From contig JACQUS010000081.1 of NCBI GenBank assembly GCA_016210125.1, positions 1 through 5,991 on the forward strand: a stretch of 5,991 nucleotides of DNA, given 5' to 3'. Origin of the DNA: Chloroflexota bacterium. Lineage in GTDB: Bacteria > Chloroflexota > UBA6077 > FW602-bin22 > JACQUS01. The translations under genes were made by a program, and so were the position numbers. The notes under the pieces were generated by a model, which made no database searches, was not told where the DNA came from, and saw nothing but the letters and a program-made list of their open reading frames with translations. This document shows, one piece after another, positions 5,040 to 5,991 of this stretch; within the stretch, counting starts at the first letter, position 1; every line of letters begins with the position of its first letter.

Positions 5040-5324
5040 CTACACGCCCTCGAACAGCGTGATGCGCTCGCCCGGCTGGAGCGAGACAATGGCCTTGCGC
5101 CAGGCGGCCGTGTAGCCGCGGTCCTGCCGCACGCGGCGCGGCTTGCCCGGCACGTTGAGCACGTTCACCTTGCGCACGTGCACGGTGAAGATGCGCTCGA
5201 CGGCCTGCTTGATTTCGGCCTTCGTCGCCCGCCGGTCGACCTCGAAGACGTACTTGCCCAGCTCGCCCAGGCGCGTGCTCTTCTCAGTTACCAGCGGTCG
5301 TCGGATGACCTCATAGACGTGCAT
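5040..5324 (-). CDS. rplW: Large ribosomal subunit protein L23
   Basis: L23 sits at the tunnel exit and is the docking point for trigger factor and SRP in bacteria. The product is 94 aa (family 93-100). Motifs: MHVYEVIRRPLVTEKST (1-17), GKYVFEVDRRATKAEIKQAV (23-42), VHVRKVNVLNVPGKPRRV (48-65), the extended tunnel loop to about 72, then AWRKAIVSLQPGERITLFEG (74-93). ATG at 5324 is chosen over an in-frame upstream start at 5363 because it matches family N-termini and has GAGG 8 nt upstream. The gap after rplD is 45 nt and the gap to rplB is 2 nt. Confidence 0.98.
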   Translation of the reverse strand: MHVYEVIRRPLVTEKSTRLGELGKYVFEVDRRATKAEIKQAVERIFTVHVRKVNVLNVPGKPRRVRQDRGYTAAWRKAIVSLQPGERITLFEGV

Positions 5325-5369
5325 GGTCGTGTCCTCGTGCCCGGCGCTCCAGCGGGCGCACACAAATGG

Positions 5370-5991
5370 CTATTGTACCACATCCTTCGGCCCCAGCCAG
5401 CCCTCGATGACCCGCGCCGCGGCGACCGGCAGGACCAGGTGCTCGTGGTGCAGCACGTCGAGCACGTTCACCAGCGGCGCCGGCAGCGTCTTGACCCGCG
5501 GCAGGTTGCGCGCCGAGAGCACCACGCCGCGGTCCACGCCCGGCAGGACGACGAGCGCCGAGCGCACGCCGAGCCGCTCCAGCAGCGCGGCCATCTCGCG
5601 CGTCTGCGGCTGCTCGAAGTGCAGGTCCTGGAGCAGGCGAATCTGCCCGCTCGCTGCCTTCGCCGAGAGCGCGCTCCGTATGGCCTGCCGACGCATCTTC
5701 TTCGGCATGCGCTGGCTGTAGTCGCGCGGCTTTGGCCCGTGGGCCACACCGCCGCCAGTCCAATGCGGCGCGGCGGTGCTGCCTTGGCGCGCGCGGCCGG
5801 TGCCCTTCTGGCGCCACGGCTTCCGCCCGCCCCAGTCCAGGTCACCGCGCGTCTGCGTGCTGTGCGTGCCCTGGCGACGATTGGCCAGGTGCCGGACCAC
5901 GGCCTGGTGCATGAGCGGCACGCTCGGCTCGAGGCCAAAGACGGCGTCGCTCAGCTCGACTTCTTCAATGATCTCGCCTGCGAGATTGTAC
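5370..5991 (-). CDS. rplD: Large ribosomal subunit protein L4, 5' end beyond the window
   Basis: L4 binds 23S rRNA domain I and sends a basic loop to the tunnel constriction opposite L22. The reading frame is open to the window edge. The first full codon visible encodes Y in YNLAGEIIEEVELSDAVFGL, a typical L4 N-terminus, so only a few residues are missing. 206 residues are visible (family about 200-210). Then come the conserved loop region QGTHSTQTRGDLDWGGRKPW and RQKGTGRARQGS, the HGPKPRDYSQRMPKKMRRQA stretch, and a Rossmann-like C-terminal part ending GWLGPKDVVQ. An internal GTG at 5921 could be mistaken for a start, but it lies inside conserved sequence. In E. coli L4 autoregulates the S10 operon; no such leader is in this window. 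Confidence 0.97.
   Translation of the reverse strand, partial: YNLAGEIIEEVELSDAVFGLEPSVPLMHQAVVRHLANRRQGTHSTQTRGDLDWGGRKPWRQKGTGRARQGSTAAPHWTGGGVAHGPKPRDYSQRMPKKMRRQAIRSALSAKAASGQIRLLQDLHFEQPQTREMAALLERLGVRSALVVLPGVDRGVVLSARNLPRVKTLPAPLVNVLDVLHHEHLVLPVAAARVIEGWLGPKDVVQ

Noticed and set aside
5339..5357. Possible hairpin in the rplD-rplW gap (GCCCG with CGGGC, 9-nt loop)
   Set aside because: A 5-bp GC stem is expected by chance at this base composition and there is no T-run, so it is not called as a terminator or regulator.

Overview
The window is an internal piece of a bacterial S10-spc type ribosomal protein operon. Every gene lies on the minus strand, so transcription runs from high to low coordinates. 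In that order it carries rplD (L4, 5' end just outside the window), rplW (L23), rplB (L2), rpsS (S19), rplV (L22), rpsC (S3), rplP (L16), rpmC (L29), rpsQ (S17), rplN (L14), rplX (L24), rplE (L5) and rpsN (S14). This is the canonical bacterial order with no gene missing or inserted. rplC/rpsJ would be expected upstream and rpsH/rplF downstream, but neither is visible.

The organism is a high-GC bacterium (roughly two thirds G+C by eye) that uses Shine-Dalgarno initiation: a purine-rich SD element can be placed before each of the 12 visible starts. Starts are ATG, GTG (rpsC, rpmC) and TTG (rpsN). The short single-copy S14, the L24 with two CxxC pairs and the tailed S3 and S17 would fit Chloroflexota or a neighbouring terrabacterial lineage, but this placement is a weak inference.

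Layout: positions 1329-5991 are tightly packed. rpsC-rplV, rpmC-rplP, rpsQ-rpmC and rplN-rpsQ overlap by 1-4 nt, which suggests translational coupling. The largest gaps in this part are 56 nt (rpsS-rplV) and 45 nt (rplD-rplW). The downstream end is looser. The rplX-rplE gap is almost entirely a seven-copy 13-bp tandem repeat whose last copy contains the rplX stop and whose first copy supplies the SD of rplE. The rplE-rpsN gap is filled by a 76-bp imperfect palindrome built from degenerate 7-bp repeats, ending exactly at the rplE stop codon.

The products are all ribosomal: the large-subunit proteins cover the peptidyl-transferase surroundings (L2, L4, L16), exit tunnel (L4, L22, L23, L24, L29) and central protuberance (L5), and the small-subunit proteins cover head and mRNA entry (S3, S14, S19) and body (S17). 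No new enzyme, defence system or mobile gene was found. The unusual items are the two intergenic repeat elements, an S14 that has lost one of its four zinc-ligand cysteines, and low-complexity C-terminal tails on S3 and S17.
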